Positions 1-6,371 of a stretch of DNA of 6,371 nt are shown piece after piece. The position numbers and the translations under genes were made by a program. The stretch is from Elusimicrobia bacterium RIFOXYB2_FULL_48_7. Lineage in GTDB: Bacteria; Elusimicrobiota; Endomicrobiia; CG1-02-37-114; XYA2-FULL-39-19. Positions within the stretch are counted from its first letter, which is position 1; each line of letters begins with the position of its first letter. The notes under the pieces were generated by a model, which did no database searches, was not told the origin of the DNA, and was given only the letters and a program-made list of their open reading frames with translations. The stretch is from the NCBI GenBank assembly GCA_001800495.1, contig MGVM01000206.1, forward strand, positions 1 through 6,371. Reading direction: 5' to 3'.

Positions 1-1545
1 TGCACCCAGCCCTGCCGGCGCATATGGAAAATGGACCGGCCCCTCGCAGGTAACGGGAAAAGCGGGTACCTTTTTTCACCGAAAGACCTGGAACTTGCGG
101 GCGAAATAAAATTATTAAGAAAAACAGGTATCGATTCCCTGAAAATCGAGGGCAGGATGCGCAGCAGCGAATATGTTTATAATGTCGTGAGCGCCTACAG
201 GATGCTTTTAGATTCCAGCGAAGCGGAACTTGAAAAAAATATTGAGGAAGCGAAAAAAATGCTTGCCGCGGACTGGGCCCGCTCAAAGACCATGCTTTTC
301 TTTAGCGGGGCCGATTCATCGCTATTCAATCCCGGGAGCGCCCAATGCCTTGGGCTTAATATCGGCAGCGTCGCGAAGTCAGACGGCGCATCGGTAACAG
401 TACAGGCAGACTGCGTATTAAAAGAAGGCGACAGGATAAGGATAGCTGACCCGTCAACGGACAGAACCGTTAATATCAAGCTACCGCACATGCACGAACT
501 TTCGAAAGAAAGCGCTTTCAGGTTCAGCTGCACGGATATATTCAAGGCGGGCAGCCCGGTCTTCAAGGCGGGTGACGCTGATTGGGATGAAAAAGTGCTG
601 ACAAAGGAAGTTGACACAATTTATAAATCTTATAACGGCAAACTGAGAGGGGACACAAAGTACAAGCCGCTTGTTTACCCGAATTTGATCGCGCGGCAAT
701 GGAATGATAAAGACGCTGAGGTTGAAGAGCGCGCCCCATACTCTTCTAAGCGAGTGGCATGGGGCACGCCAATGGAAGAGGCGCTCTGGGTCAAAATTGA
801 TAACCCTGATTGGCTGGAAATTCTGCCGTTGAATTCAAAAAGCAACATGATAGTTTTAAGCCTCAACCGCGAGAACATGCACGCTTTCAGGGCGCTGGCT
901 GACACGCTGGAGTGCCATGCCGCGGATTTTTCTTGCGAATTGACGCCGTATATAAGCCAGAAGGATTTTCCGGCTTATGAACAGGCCATAAACGCCCTGG
1001 CCGGCGCCGGGGCCAAATACTGGGTTTTGAACAATATCTCGCATTTTAGTTATTTCGCGGATGATATCCCGAAGGTGGCCGGGCATTATCTTTACACCGA
1101 AAATGCTTTTGCCGCCAGGGTTTACAAAGACCTGGGTGTGAAATATTTCACCGCGTCCTGGGAGGATGACTTCCTGAACATCCAGCGCCTGGCCCAGGCG
1201 GGACTGCGCTCGCGGCTGGTTGTTTACCTGTTCGGGCACCCGGCGCTTTCCCGTTCAAGGATGCTTTCAGCGGATTATCTCGCCGAAGGCAGGATTACTA
1301 ACAGGTCCAATGAGAACTTTGAATTGAAATACGAGTCCGGCTCCGGAGTCATTATTCCCGAAACGCCCGTAATGAATTTCACGGTGCGCAGGAAACTCGT
1401 GGGGCTTGGCATAATGAATTTCGGGATCGACCTTAACTTTGTGAAGCCGGACAAAAAAAAGTGGAAGGAACTCTACGCCGCCTTCCTTGACCTGAAGAAC
1501 CTCGAAGATACCGTGAAGTTTAATTTCAAAAGAGGGCTGGAGTGA
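1..1545 (+). CDS. Peptidase U32 family protein (RlhA-like), 5'-truncated
   Basis: The reading frame is open from the first base, so the true start and roughly the first 150-200 residues lie upstream; 514 residues are visible. Numbered from the window edge, it opens with the family hallmark CTQPCRR (1-7), followed by YLFSPKDL (23-30) and GIDSLKIEGRMRSSEY (43-58), both diagnostic of U32 proteins. A beta-barrel-like insert follows (about 118-190, GLNIGSV...GDRIRI). The second half resembles the C-terminal U32-like region, with TEN (366-368), YFTASWEDD (382-390) and VVYLFGHPALSRSR (407-420). Known relatives hydroxylate 23S rRNA (RlhA), tRNA (TrhP) or ubiquinone precursors (UbiU/V) using conserved cysteines, thought to hold an Fe-S cluster; C1 and C5 belong to that conserved segment. 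Protease activity is the older label and is doubtful. An RNA-modifying role is inferred from domain layout; the substrate is unknown. It is the first visible gene of a three-gene run. Confidence 0.9.
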   Translation, partial: CTQPCRRIWKMDRPLAGNGKSGYLFSPKDLELAGEIKLLRKTGIDSLKIEGRMRSSEYVYNVVSAYRMLLDSSEAELEKNIEEAKKMLAADWARSKTMLFFSGADSSLFNPGSAQCLGLNIGSVAKSDGASVTVQADCVLKEGDRIRIADPSTDRTVNIKLPHMHELSKESAFRFSCTDIFKAGSPVFKAGDADWDEKVLTKEVDTIYKSYNGKLRGDTKYKPLVYPNLIARQWNDKDAEVEERAPYSSKRVAWGTPMEEALWVKIDNPDWLEILPLNSKSNMIVLSLNRENMHAFRALADTLECHAADFSCELTPYISQKDFPAYEQAINALAGAGAKYWVLNNISHFSYFADDIPKVAGHYLYTENAFAARVYKDLGVKYFTASWEDDFLNIQRLAQAGLRSRLVVYLFGHPALSRSRMLSADYLAEGRITNRSNENFELKYESGSGVIIPETPVMNFTVRRKLVGLGIMNFGIDLNFVKPDKKKWKELYAAFLDLKNLEDTVKFNFKRGLE

Positions 1546-1547
1546 GG
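1544..1547 (+). promoter_or_regulatory. Ribosome binding site of the pentapeptide-repeat gene, overlapping the upstream stop
   Basis: GAGG lies five bases before the ATG at 1553 and overlaps the TGA stop (1543-1545) of the U32 gene. This arrangement suggests translational coupling and supports the chosen start. Confidence 0.6.
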
Positions 1548-1552
1548 CGGCG

Positions 1553-2158
1553 ATGAAAATCGAAAATGGCGGGAAATATACAAGTGAGAACTTCGAAGGC
1601 GCGGACCTGGACGGCCTGGAGCTGAAAAAGTGTGAGTTCGTTAAATGTAGCTTCAGGAAAGCCATCCTGAAAGAAATTAAAACATACTCATGTATTTTCT
1701 CGGACTGCGATTTTTTGCACGCGGCGCTGAACGCTTCTGTTCACGCGAATTCCGCTTTTACCAACTGCAACTTCACCAAGGCCAACCTCTTTTCTTCAAA
1801 ATTTGACAACTGCAAGATGTCCGGTTCTAATTTCACCGAAGCGGTTTTAAGCGGAGCAGCCATAAAAGAAGGCGACTGGTCCTACGTCAATTTAAGGCAT
1901 AACAACCTGAAGAAATTCGACCTGAAAAAAGTTATTTTCAGGGAAGCTGATTTTTACGGCTGTAACCTTGAAAAAGCGGACCTGCAGGGCGCGGACCTTA
2001 CGGGCGCGGTCCTTTCAAAAACGAAGCTTTTCGGCGCAAATCTGTGCGGCGCCAGGATAGACGGTGTGGATTTCAGGGATGTGCAGCTCAACGGCGTGCA
2101 CCTGGACGTGACCCAGCCGATGTCCATACTGGTTTCACTCGGAGTAATACTGGAATAA
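1553..2158 (+). CDS. Pentapeptide-repeat protein with continuous beta-helix (MfpA-like architecture)
   Basis: The 201-residue protein is almost entirely pentapeptide repeats. From F14 to Q188 it can be cut into 35 consecutive five-residue units with no insertion. The first (inward-facing) residue is F, L, I, M or W in all but two units (T44, H64), and A, C, S or V dominates the i-2 position. It should fold as a right-handed quadrilateral beta-helix of almost nine coils. The C-terminus (about 184-201, LDVTQPMSILVSLGVIL) resembles the short hydrophobic dimerisation helix of Qnr/MfpA-type proteins. There is no signal peptide, so it is probably cytoplasmic. Cysteines are numerous (27, 32, 47, 52, 72, 87, 137, 165), mostly at inward i-2 positions. 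Qnr and MfpA protect DNA gyrase by mimicking DNA; by my count this protein has about 25 acidic and 24 basic residues, so it lacks the strong negative charge expected of a DNA mimic. Function is unknown. It starts 7 bases after the U32 gene. Confidence 0.9.
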   Translation: MKIENGGKYTSENFEGADLDGLELKKCEFVKCSFRKAILKEIKTYSCIFSDCDFLHAALNASVHANSAFTNCNFTKANLFSSKFDNCKMSGSNFTEAVLSGAAIKEGDWSYVNLRHNNLKKFDLKKVIFREADFYGCNLEKADLQGADLTGAVLSKTKLFGANLCGARIDGVDFRDVQLNGVHLDVTQPMSILVSLGVILE

Positions 2159-2160
2159 CG

Positions 2161-2643
2161 ATGCAGGGTAATTTCAGGCAAATATTTGCGGTTATATTGT
2201 TTTCATTCATGCTTGCGGGCTGCAAGGTTTCGCAGGAATGCACCAGGCAGACCCACGAATACCTGGGCGAGTATCTCGGCGCAGCGCAGTCCGGAGAATG
2301 GGACAAGGCGAGGGCAAGCGTTAATAAACTGCTCGCGATGAAGGAGATTGACAGTGAAGCCGTGCAGTCGTTCATAAAAGCCAACGGAAGCGACGAGGCT
2401 GCGTGCTGCATTTTCATAGAGATAGTAGGCGATTCGGGCAGCAAAAAAACCGTGAAGCCGCTGATCGCGATGCTGGAACAGGAAAAAAACGTTAATATAA
2501 AGACATCCATAATTTACGCCCTTGGAAAGCTGAAGGACAAACGCGCCTCGGGCTCTTTGGAAAAAATCCTGAACGATGAATCCTGGAGTATCAGGATGAT
2601 GGCAAGGGAAGCATTGAAAGAAATAGAAAACGGCGCCAAATAA
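2161..2643 (+). CDS. Small HEAT-repeat lipoprotein
   Basis: This 160-residue protein begins with a signal peptide (hydrophobic about 8-19) ending in the lipobox LAGC, with C21 as the expected lipidated residue, so the mature protein should be membrane-anchored on the periplasmic side. K22 follows the cysteine; D at that position, the usual inner-membrane retention signal of enterobacteria, is absent. A helical linker (about 28-75) precedes two HEAT/PBS-lyase-type repeats (about 82-155), with the typical pattern of a DxxA/S-like turn, conserved LIAML, IIYALGKLKD and IRMMAREALKEI. HEAT repeats usually bind other proteins, so a scaffold role is the safest guess. An in-frame ATG at 2044 would extend the frame, but that puts the signal peptide internally and overlaps the pentapeptide gene by 115 bases. 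ATG 2161, two bases after that gene's stop, is clearly better. No partner is evident; co-transcription with the two upstream genes is likely. Confidence 0.85.
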   Translation: MQGNFRQIFAVILFSFMLAGCKVSQECTRQTHEYLGEYLGAAQSGEWDKARASVNKLLAMKEIDSEAVQSFIKANGSDEAACCIFIEIVGDSGSKKTVKPLIAMLEQEKNVNIKTSIIYALGKLKDKRASGSLEKILNDESWSIRMMAREALKEIENGAK

Positions 2644-2672
2644 CTATTTATTGCACAAAGCGTAACTATTTA
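2641..2672 (+). repeat. Pair of 10-base direct repeats
   Basis: TAACTATTTA occurs exactly at 2641-2650 and again at 2663-2672, a 22-base period or about two helical turns. The first copy includes the stop codon of the lipoprotein gene and the second overlaps the left arm of the palindrome. It could be a same-face protein-binding pair, but this is unproven. Confidence 0.4.
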
Positions 2673-2683
2673 AGCATTAAATA
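2667..2683. promoter_or_regulatory. 17-base palindrome, candidate operator
   Basis: TATTTAA-GCA-TTAAATA is a perfect inverted repeat with 7-base arms and a 3-base spacer. It ends 28 bases before the TolC-family ATG and overlaps the possible -10 region. Size, AT-richness and location fit a dimeric MarR- or TetR-type repressor site, which commonly controls efflux operons. No regulator gene is in the window. AT-only arms of this length can arise by chance in AT-rich DNA. Confidence 0.4.
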
Positions 2684-2698
2684 CGTCTAATCATGACT

Positions 2699-2703
2699 GA
2701 GGT
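2699..2703 (+). promoter_or_regulatory. Ribosome binding site of the TolC-family gene
   Basis: GAGGT sits eight bases before the ATG at 2712, a standard distance, and fixes this start. Confidence 0.65.
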
Positions 2704-2711
2704 AAAAAATA

Positions 2712-3950
2712 ATGATTTATAATAAAACTATATGCGCGTTTGCGGCGTTGTTGTTTTTTAACGGCACGCTTTTATTCTCCCAGAACGCGGCAAACCCTGT
2801 AACGCTCGACGGCTGCATCAGTATGGCCAGGAAAAACAACAGCGCCATAAAGATCCAGGAGCAGAAAATACTCCAGTCCGGCCAGGCGAAGCTTCGGGCG
2901 TCGGGCGCGCGCCTGCCGAGCGCTGATTTCAACTACCAGCAGTCAGCAAGGCCCGGCGATACGGGCAGCGCGGCGGAAGTTTCGGTCGCACAGCCGCTGT
3001 TTTCCGGTTTCCGCAACAAGAGAGCCGTTGAAATAGCTGAATCTGAAGAATTGTCCGCGCGCCTCCAGCTGGAAAATTCCCGCAGGAACCTCGATTCAGC
3101 GGTAGCGGGGGCGTTTTACGCCCTGGCGCAGACAGAATCCGAGTTGAAAAATGTCAGCGAGACTCTTGAAATGATGAGCGCGCGCGAAAAAGACCTGCTC
3201 ATCTGGGTCAATCTCGGCAAGGCACGCCAGAGCGAAATATACATGCTCCAGTCGCAGATTTCGGTGCTGCGTTCAAAAAAACAGAAAATCTCCGGAGACA
3301 GGAAAAACGCGCTTGAAGACCTGTCATTTCTCACCGGCATAGAAGCGCCGGGCATAAGCATTTCGGAAAACCTACCCGAGCCCTCGGCCGCGGAAACCGG
3401 CCCTGCCGCAAAATACCTGGAAAAAACCGGCAGCCGTTCCGATATAATGATCGCAAAAGAAAACGTGAAGGCGCAGGCGCTGCAGGTATCGCGTGCGAAG
3501 GGGAATTTCCTGCCGGCTCTTGATTTCAACGGGTCCTGGTACCCCAGCCGAAGCGGATTTTTATCCGGGGATGAGTGGGGCGCGGGTTTATTTCTTACCA
3601 TACCCCTTTACCGCGGGGGAATAAACAGGGCGGCTGTGAATGAGGAACAGGAGAAACTGAAAGAATACGGTGAGGCGCTCTCCCTGGCGCAGAAGGAAGC
3701 CCGGACGCAGGTGTGCAAGCTTTATGCTTCGCTGGAATCATCTTTTGAGCAGGTTTCCGCGCTTAAGGACGCTTACTCCAAGTCGCAAAGCAGCTACGAG
3801 CTGCAGCTGAAGGATTATTCCGTAGGGATGGTTACCAACCTGGATGTTATCCAGGCGACCCTGATATTGCTCGACGTGAAAAATAATTTGAATAATGCGG
3901 TCCTGCAGGCCAAGCTTAATAAGGCGCTGCTGGACATCGCGGTAAAATAA
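2712..3950 (+). CDS. TolC-family outer membrane efflux protein
   Basis: At 412 residues this is the usual length for the family (PF02321-type outer membrane efflux proteins). An N-terminal Sec signal peptide (hydrophobic about 7-22) ends around residues 23-26. The mature start is not a lipidated cysteine, unlike NodT/OprM-type channels. Two related halves follow (about 28-210 and 235-410), each contributing long helices and beta-strands to a trimeric channel that crosses the outer membrane and reaches into the periplasm. Recognisable motifs are SVAQPLFSGFRNK (91-103) and its second-half counterpart LTIPLYRGGINRAAV (295-309), which are the strand-turn segments, plus YSVGMVTNLDVIQA (369-382), typical of the last helical hairpin. 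A good ribosome site precedes the ATG, and the gene ends 22 bases before the RND permease gene, so the two are almost certainly co-transcribed parts of one export pump. The substrate cannot be deduced. Confidence 0.93.
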   Translation: MIYNKTICAFAALLFFNGTLLFSQNAANPVTLDGCISMARKNNSAIKIQEQKILQSGQAKLRASGARLPSADFNYQQSARPGDTGSAAEVSVAQPLFSGFRNKRAVEIAESEELSARLQLENSRRNLDSAVAGAFYALAQTESELKNVSETLEMMSAREKDLLIWVNLGKARQSEIYMLQSQISVLRSKKQKISGDRKNALEDLSFLTGIEAPGISISENLPEPSAAETGPAAKYLEKTGSRSDIMIAKENVKAQALQVSRAKGNFLPALDFNGSWYPSRSGFLSGDEWGAGLFLTIPLYRGGINRAAVNEEQEKLKEYGEALSLAQKEARTQVCKLYASLESSFEQVSALKDAYSKSQSSYELQLKDYSVGMVTNLDVIQATLILLDVKNNLNNAVLQAKLNKALLDIAVK

Positions 3951-3961
3951 AGAGGAATAAA

Positions 3962-3967
3962 AGAAGG
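3962..3967 (+). promoter_or_regulatory. Ribosome binding site of the RND permease gene
   Basis: AGAAGG lies five bases upstream of the ATG at 3973, which begins the family-typical MTLSDISIKNPVFAW N-terminus. Confidence 0.65.
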
Positions 3968-3972
3968 TAGAA

Positions 3973-4701
3973 ATGACGCTTTCCGATATCTCGATCAAGA
4001 ACCCCGTATTTGCCTGGATGCTGATGATAGGCATCATTGTGTTCGGCGCTATATCCCTGAATTTTATCGGGATAAGCCAACTTCCGGATGTCGATAACCC
4101 GATGATAAGCGTCTGGACCCACTGGGAAGGCGCGGCCCCGGAAGTCATGGAAACGGAAGTTACCGACGTGCTTGAAGGCGCGGTGATGGGCATTCAGGGA
4201 GTGCAGGACGTATTTTCAAGTTCCAGCAAGGGCAGTTCGTCCTTGAGGATCCAGTTTGACCTGAGCAAGAATGTGGATGTCGCCCTGCAGGAAGTCCAGA
4301 GCAAGATAGCCAGGGTGCAGGGGCATCTTCCCAGGGACATGGACCCGGTTACTATCGGCAAAAGCAACCCCGAGGACCAGCCGATCATGTGGATCACGCT
4401 GACCGGTACCGTGCCGACAAAAAAGTTGATGGAATTCACGCGGGACAACCTGCGCGACCAGTTTACAAGGATCCCTGGAGTGAGCGAGGTGATGCTCGGC
4501 GGTTTCGCGGAGCCCAGTTTGAGGGTGTGGCTGAACACCCAAAAAATGCGCGATTACGAGCTGACCATAGATGACCTCGTCTCCGCAATCGGCTTCCAGC
4601 ATGTTGAAACACCGGCGGGCTACATTGACACTGGCACGCGGGAATTCAACCTGCGCGTGACAGAGAGGCGAACTCCGTGGAAGAGTTCAGTTCGCTGGTA
4701 A
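3973..4701 (+). CDS. RND efflux permease (HAE-1/AcrB type), N-terminal part before a frameshift
   Basis: The 242-codon frame is the N-terminal quarter of an AcrB-like inner-membrane drug/proton antiporter. It starts with MTLSDISIKNPVFAW, has transmembrane helix 1 (about 12-33), then the periplasmic segment QLPDVDNPMISV (36-47), WEGAAPEVMETEVTDVLE (51-68) and the porter-domain region to GYIDTGTREFNLRVT (216-230), all very typical of the family. After T230 the frame departs from the family sequence (ERRTPWKSS...) and stops at 4699-4701. The family-like sequence continues at once in the -1 frame from GAG 4665 (EANSVEEF...). Restoring one G between 4663 and 4664 gives RVTGEANSVEEF, matching the family pattern, so the frame break is a one-base loss. 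Alone this fragment has one membrane helix and could not pump. It may be a broken gene or a sequencing/assembly error. Confidence 0.9.
   Translation: MTLSDISIKNPVFAWMLMIGIIVFGAISLNFIGISQLPDVDNPMISVWTHWEGAAPEVMETEVTDVLEGAVMGIQGVQDVFSSSSKGSSSLRIQFDLSKNVDVALQEVQSKIARVQGHLPRDMDPVTIGKSNPEDQPIMWITLTGTVPTKKLMEFTRDNLRDQFTRIPGVSEVMLGGFAEPSLRVWLNTQKMRDYELTIDDLVSAIGFQHVETPAGYIDTGTREFNLRVTERRTPWKSSVRW
4662..4679 (+). promoter_or_regulatory. Possible internal ribosome site and GTG start
   Basis: AGAGAGG (4662-4668) is a strong Shine-Dalgarno-like string eight bases before an in-phase GTG (4677-4679) that would start the downstream part, overlapping the end of the upstream frame by 25 bases. The valine is also a normal family residue (SVEEF), so the match may be coincidence. 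Confidence 0.25.
4663..4664 (+). other. Frameshift site in the RND permease gene
   Basis: Upstream codons are in phase with 3973; homology resumes at 4665, shifted by -1. The -1 phase is open only after the TGA at 4626-4628, and the original phase ends at 4701, so any shift must lie in 4629-4701; homology narrows it to about 4660-4667. The bases here (ACAGAGAGGCG) are neither a homopolymer nor an X-XXY-YYZ slippery heptamer. The short AG repeat (AGAGAG) is a modest slippage candidate. Confidence 0.85.
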
Positions 4702-6371
4702 TTCCTGCCCGGCGCGGGGGTTCGGCTTTATGGAAAAAATTCACCATCGGCGACGTGGCGCGGGTGGAGGACGGGCTTGAGGATGTGCGGCAGATATCCC
4801 GCACCATGGACAAAAATACCGTGGGAGTAGGCATAAGGAAACAGAGAGGCACCAATTCCGTGGCGGTCGCGCGCGCCGTGAAGGATAAAATAAAGGAAAT
4901 ACAGAAATACCTGCCCGCCGGGATGGATATCCAGGTGCGTTTCGACACCACCGTGTTCATCGAGGAATCCATCAAGGAAATATATTTTATCATGTTCCTG
5001 TCGGTCGTCCTGACAGCGCTGGTCTGCTGGCTGTTCCTGGGCTCCTTCAGCTCGGCGCTGAACGTATTTTTAACCATACCGTTATCCATATTCGGCTCGT
5101 TCTTCGTAATAAACATCATGGGTTTCACGCTCAACACTTTCACTCTGCTGGGGCTTTCACTGGTAGTGGGCATTGTGGTTGACGACGCCATAATGATGCT
5201 TGAGAATATAGTCCGCCACAGGGAGGAAGGTGAAAGCAGGATATGCGCCGCCATAAAAGGCGCGCGCGAGATCACCTTCGCGGCCATAGCCGCCACCGTA
5301 GCCATCCTGGCCATATTCGTGCCGGTGATATTCATGAAGGGCGTCATCGGCAAATATTTTTTCCAGTTCGGCGTCACCATTTCCGCCGCTGTCATGATCT
5401 CCCTGCTGGGCGCCCTCACGCTCACGCCGATGTACAGCGCGCAGTTCCTTAAAACCGGCCACACCACGGGCCTGGGCAAGTGGATGGACTCTTTCATGCT
5501 GATGCTCAGGGAGAAATATTCCCTGTCGCTTAAATGGTGCCTGCATAACAGGTGGAAAGTGATCGGCGGCGCGTTTTCTGTTTTCATGATTTCACTCGGA
5601 TTGCTGGGTGTTTTAAAGAAAGAATTTATCCCGCCACAGGACCAGGGCCGGCTGAACATAAGGATTTCCACGAAGGAAGGCTCGGCGCTTGAATTCACGG
5701 ACCAGGTAGTGAAAAAAGTGGAACAGGCAGTGATGAAGCACGGCGAAGTAGAAACTTATTACAGCAATTTCGGCTCGAATTCAGGCGGCGTGAACATCAC
5801 CCTTAAAGACCGCTCAAAGCGGCCCATAGACCCGGCAAAGAAAAGGCCGCTGACCCAGCAGGAATTCATCCCCGTCCTGCGCAAGGAACTGAAAACCATT
5901 CCCGGAATTGAAAAAGTGAGCATATTGGACCTGTCGATGATGGGGCTCACTTCGCAGAGGGGTTACCCTATTGAATTCACGCTCAACGGCCCTGAGTGGA
6001 GCAAACTTGCCGAGCTCAGCGGGCAGCTGAAAACCAAGATGGAAGCGTCGGGGTTGATGGCCGACGTGGATTCGGATTATAACATCGGCGCGCCGGAGGT
6101 CAGGATCCTGCCCGACAGGAGAAAGGCCGCGGAACGCGGTGTAAGCATGTCCGCGATAGGCAACTCCATAAGCTCAATGATAGGCGGCTTGAGGGCCGGC
6201 AGGTTTACCCGCGGCGGCAGGCGTTATGACATACTCGTCCAGATGGTCTCAAGCGAAAGAAGCCGCCCGGAGGACATTAAAAAAATACTTGTCAGGAACA
6301 GCCGGGGGGAACTCATACAGCTTTCCGACGTTGTCACTGTCACGGAAAAACCCGCGATGCTTTCCATCACC
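4677..6371 (+). CDS. RND efflux permease (HAE-1/AcrB type), C-terminal part after the frameshift, 3'-truncated
   Basis: The frame is open to the window end with no stop. Family-like sequence starts at 4665; GTG 4677 is the first plausible start if translated alone. Using numbering of the repaired protein (about 800 residues visible), it has IGDVARVEDGLEDVRQISR, TM2 (about 337-358), TM3, TM4 with VVGIVVDDAIMMLEN and acidic D404-D405, TM5 (about 436-456), TM6 and TM7 (about 528-549). The DD pair aligns with AcrB D407/D408, the proton-relay aspartates, and falls within three residues of the AcrB numbering, which supports a loss of only one base. The second periplasmic loop follows, with FIPPQDQGRLNIRIS, GYPIEFTLNGPEW and LRAGRFTRGGRRYD. 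Complete homologues have about 1,020-1,050 residues, so about 220-250, including TM8-12, lie beyond the edge. Codon choice matches the N-terminal part and no other lesion is seen. With the preceding TolC-family protein it would form an efflux pump; the adaptor gene is not visible. Confidence 0.88.
   Translation, partial: MEEFSSLVIPARRGGSALWKKFTIGDVARVEDGLEDVRQISRTMDKNTVGVGIRKQRGTNSVAVARAVKDKIKEIQKYLPAGMDIQVRFDTTVFIEESIKEIYFIMFLSVVLTALVCWLFLGSFSSALNVFLTIPLSIFGSFFVINIMGFTLNTFTLLGLSLVVGIVVDDAIMMLENIVRHREEGESRICAAIKGAREITFAAIAATVAILAIFVPVIFMKGVIGKYFFQFGVTISAAVMISLLGALTLTPMYSAQFLKTGHTTGLGKWMDSFMLMLREKYSLSLKWCLHNRWKVIGGAFSVFMISLGLLGVLKKEFIPPQDQGRLNIRISTKEGSALEFTDQVVKKVEQAVMKHGEVETYYSNFGSNSGGVNITLKDRSKRPIDPAKKRPLTQQEFIPVLRKELKTIPGIEKVSILDLSMMGLTSQRGYPIEFTLNGPEWSKLAELSGQLKTKMEASGLMADVDSDYNIGAPEVRILPDRRKAAERGVSMSAIGNSISSMIGGLRAGRFTRGGRRYDILVQMVSSERSRPEDIKKILVRNSRGELIQLSDVVTVTEKPAMLSIT

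Larger units (their letters stand above)
2644..2711 (+). promoter_or_regulatory. AT-rich intergenic region, probable promoter of the efflux operon
   Basis: This is the only sizeable gap between genes in the window and is much richer in A+T than its flanks. A weak -35-like TTGCAC (2651-2656) is followed by -10-like sequences inside the palindrome (CATTAA at 2675-2680, spacer 18, or TTAAAT at 2677-2682, spacer 20). Neither matches the sigma-70 consensus well, so the exact promoter is uncertain. No GC-rich hairpin with a T-run is present, so the upstream three-gene unit may read through. Confidence 0.35.

Noticed and set aside
1..1545. Secreted protease or collagenase
   Set aside because: The 'peptidase U32' name is historic; the best-studied relatives are hydroxylating enzymes, and no catalytic protease motif is evident here.
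2044..2160. Earlier in-frame ATG for the lipoprotein gene
   Set aside because: It would bury the signal peptide and lipobox inside the protein and overlap the pentapeptide gene; the extension has no family-like features.
2644..2711. Rho-independent terminator after the lipoprotein gene
   Set aside because: The only inverted repeat is AT-only with short arms and has no following T-run, so it would be a poor terminator.
4731..4740. Run of six A as a programmed frameshift site
   Set aside because: It lies after the stop of the upstream frame (4701), so it cannot explain the frame change, and the codons there read normally as WKKF.
4646..5698. Long open frame on the - strand (350 codons)
   Set aside because: It lies wholly opposite the well-conserved RND permease coding sequence, and its translation is Ser/Thr/Met-rich with no recognisable motif, as expected of a shadow frame.
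1..6371. Mobile element, CRISPR array, tRNA or rRNA
   Set aside because: I saw no transposase or integrase, long terminal repeats, regularly spaced repeats or RNA-gene-like stretches; nearly all sequence is explained by the coding genes.

Overview
The window looks like ordinary chromosome of a diderm (Gram-negative-type) bacterium. The evidence is a TolC-type outer-membrane channel, a lipobox lipoprotein and an RND inner-membrane pump. Base composition is moderate, and ATA (Ile) and AGG (Arg) codons are frequent. The genus cannot be read from the sequence; an uncultured, metagenome-type lineage is only a guess. All genes are on the + strand and coding density is very high.

Layout. (1) Positions 1-1545 hold the 3' part of a U32-family ('peptidase U32', RlhA/TrhP/UbiU superfamily) gene whose start lies upstream. 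(2) Positions 1553-2158 encode a 201-residue pentapeptide-repeat protein with an unbroken five-residue register. (3) Positions 2161-2643 encode a small HEAT-repeat lipoprotein. These three are separated by 7 and 2 bases and look like one transcription unit. (4) A 68-base AT-rich gap (2644-2711) carries a 17-base palindrome and a 10-base direct repeat, and probably holds the promoter and operator of the next unit. (5) Positions 2712-3950 encode a TolC-family outer-membrane efflux protein. (6) From 3973 to the window end lies an HAE-1/AcrB-type RND permease, split by a one-base frameshift near 4663 and cut off by the window edge.

The last two genes would form the outer-membrane and inner-membrane parts of a tripartite efflux pump. 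No periplasmic adaptor (HlyD/AcrA-type) gene lies between or just before them, so it must be downstream or elsewhere. The most noteworthy points are the frameshift, which removes one base from a family-typical Gly codon and creates a plausible internal GTG start, the operator-like palindrome before the efflux operon, and the unbroken, charge-neutral pentapeptide helix. I see no convincing sign of a wholly new system: no mobile element, CRISPR array, tRNA or rRNA.
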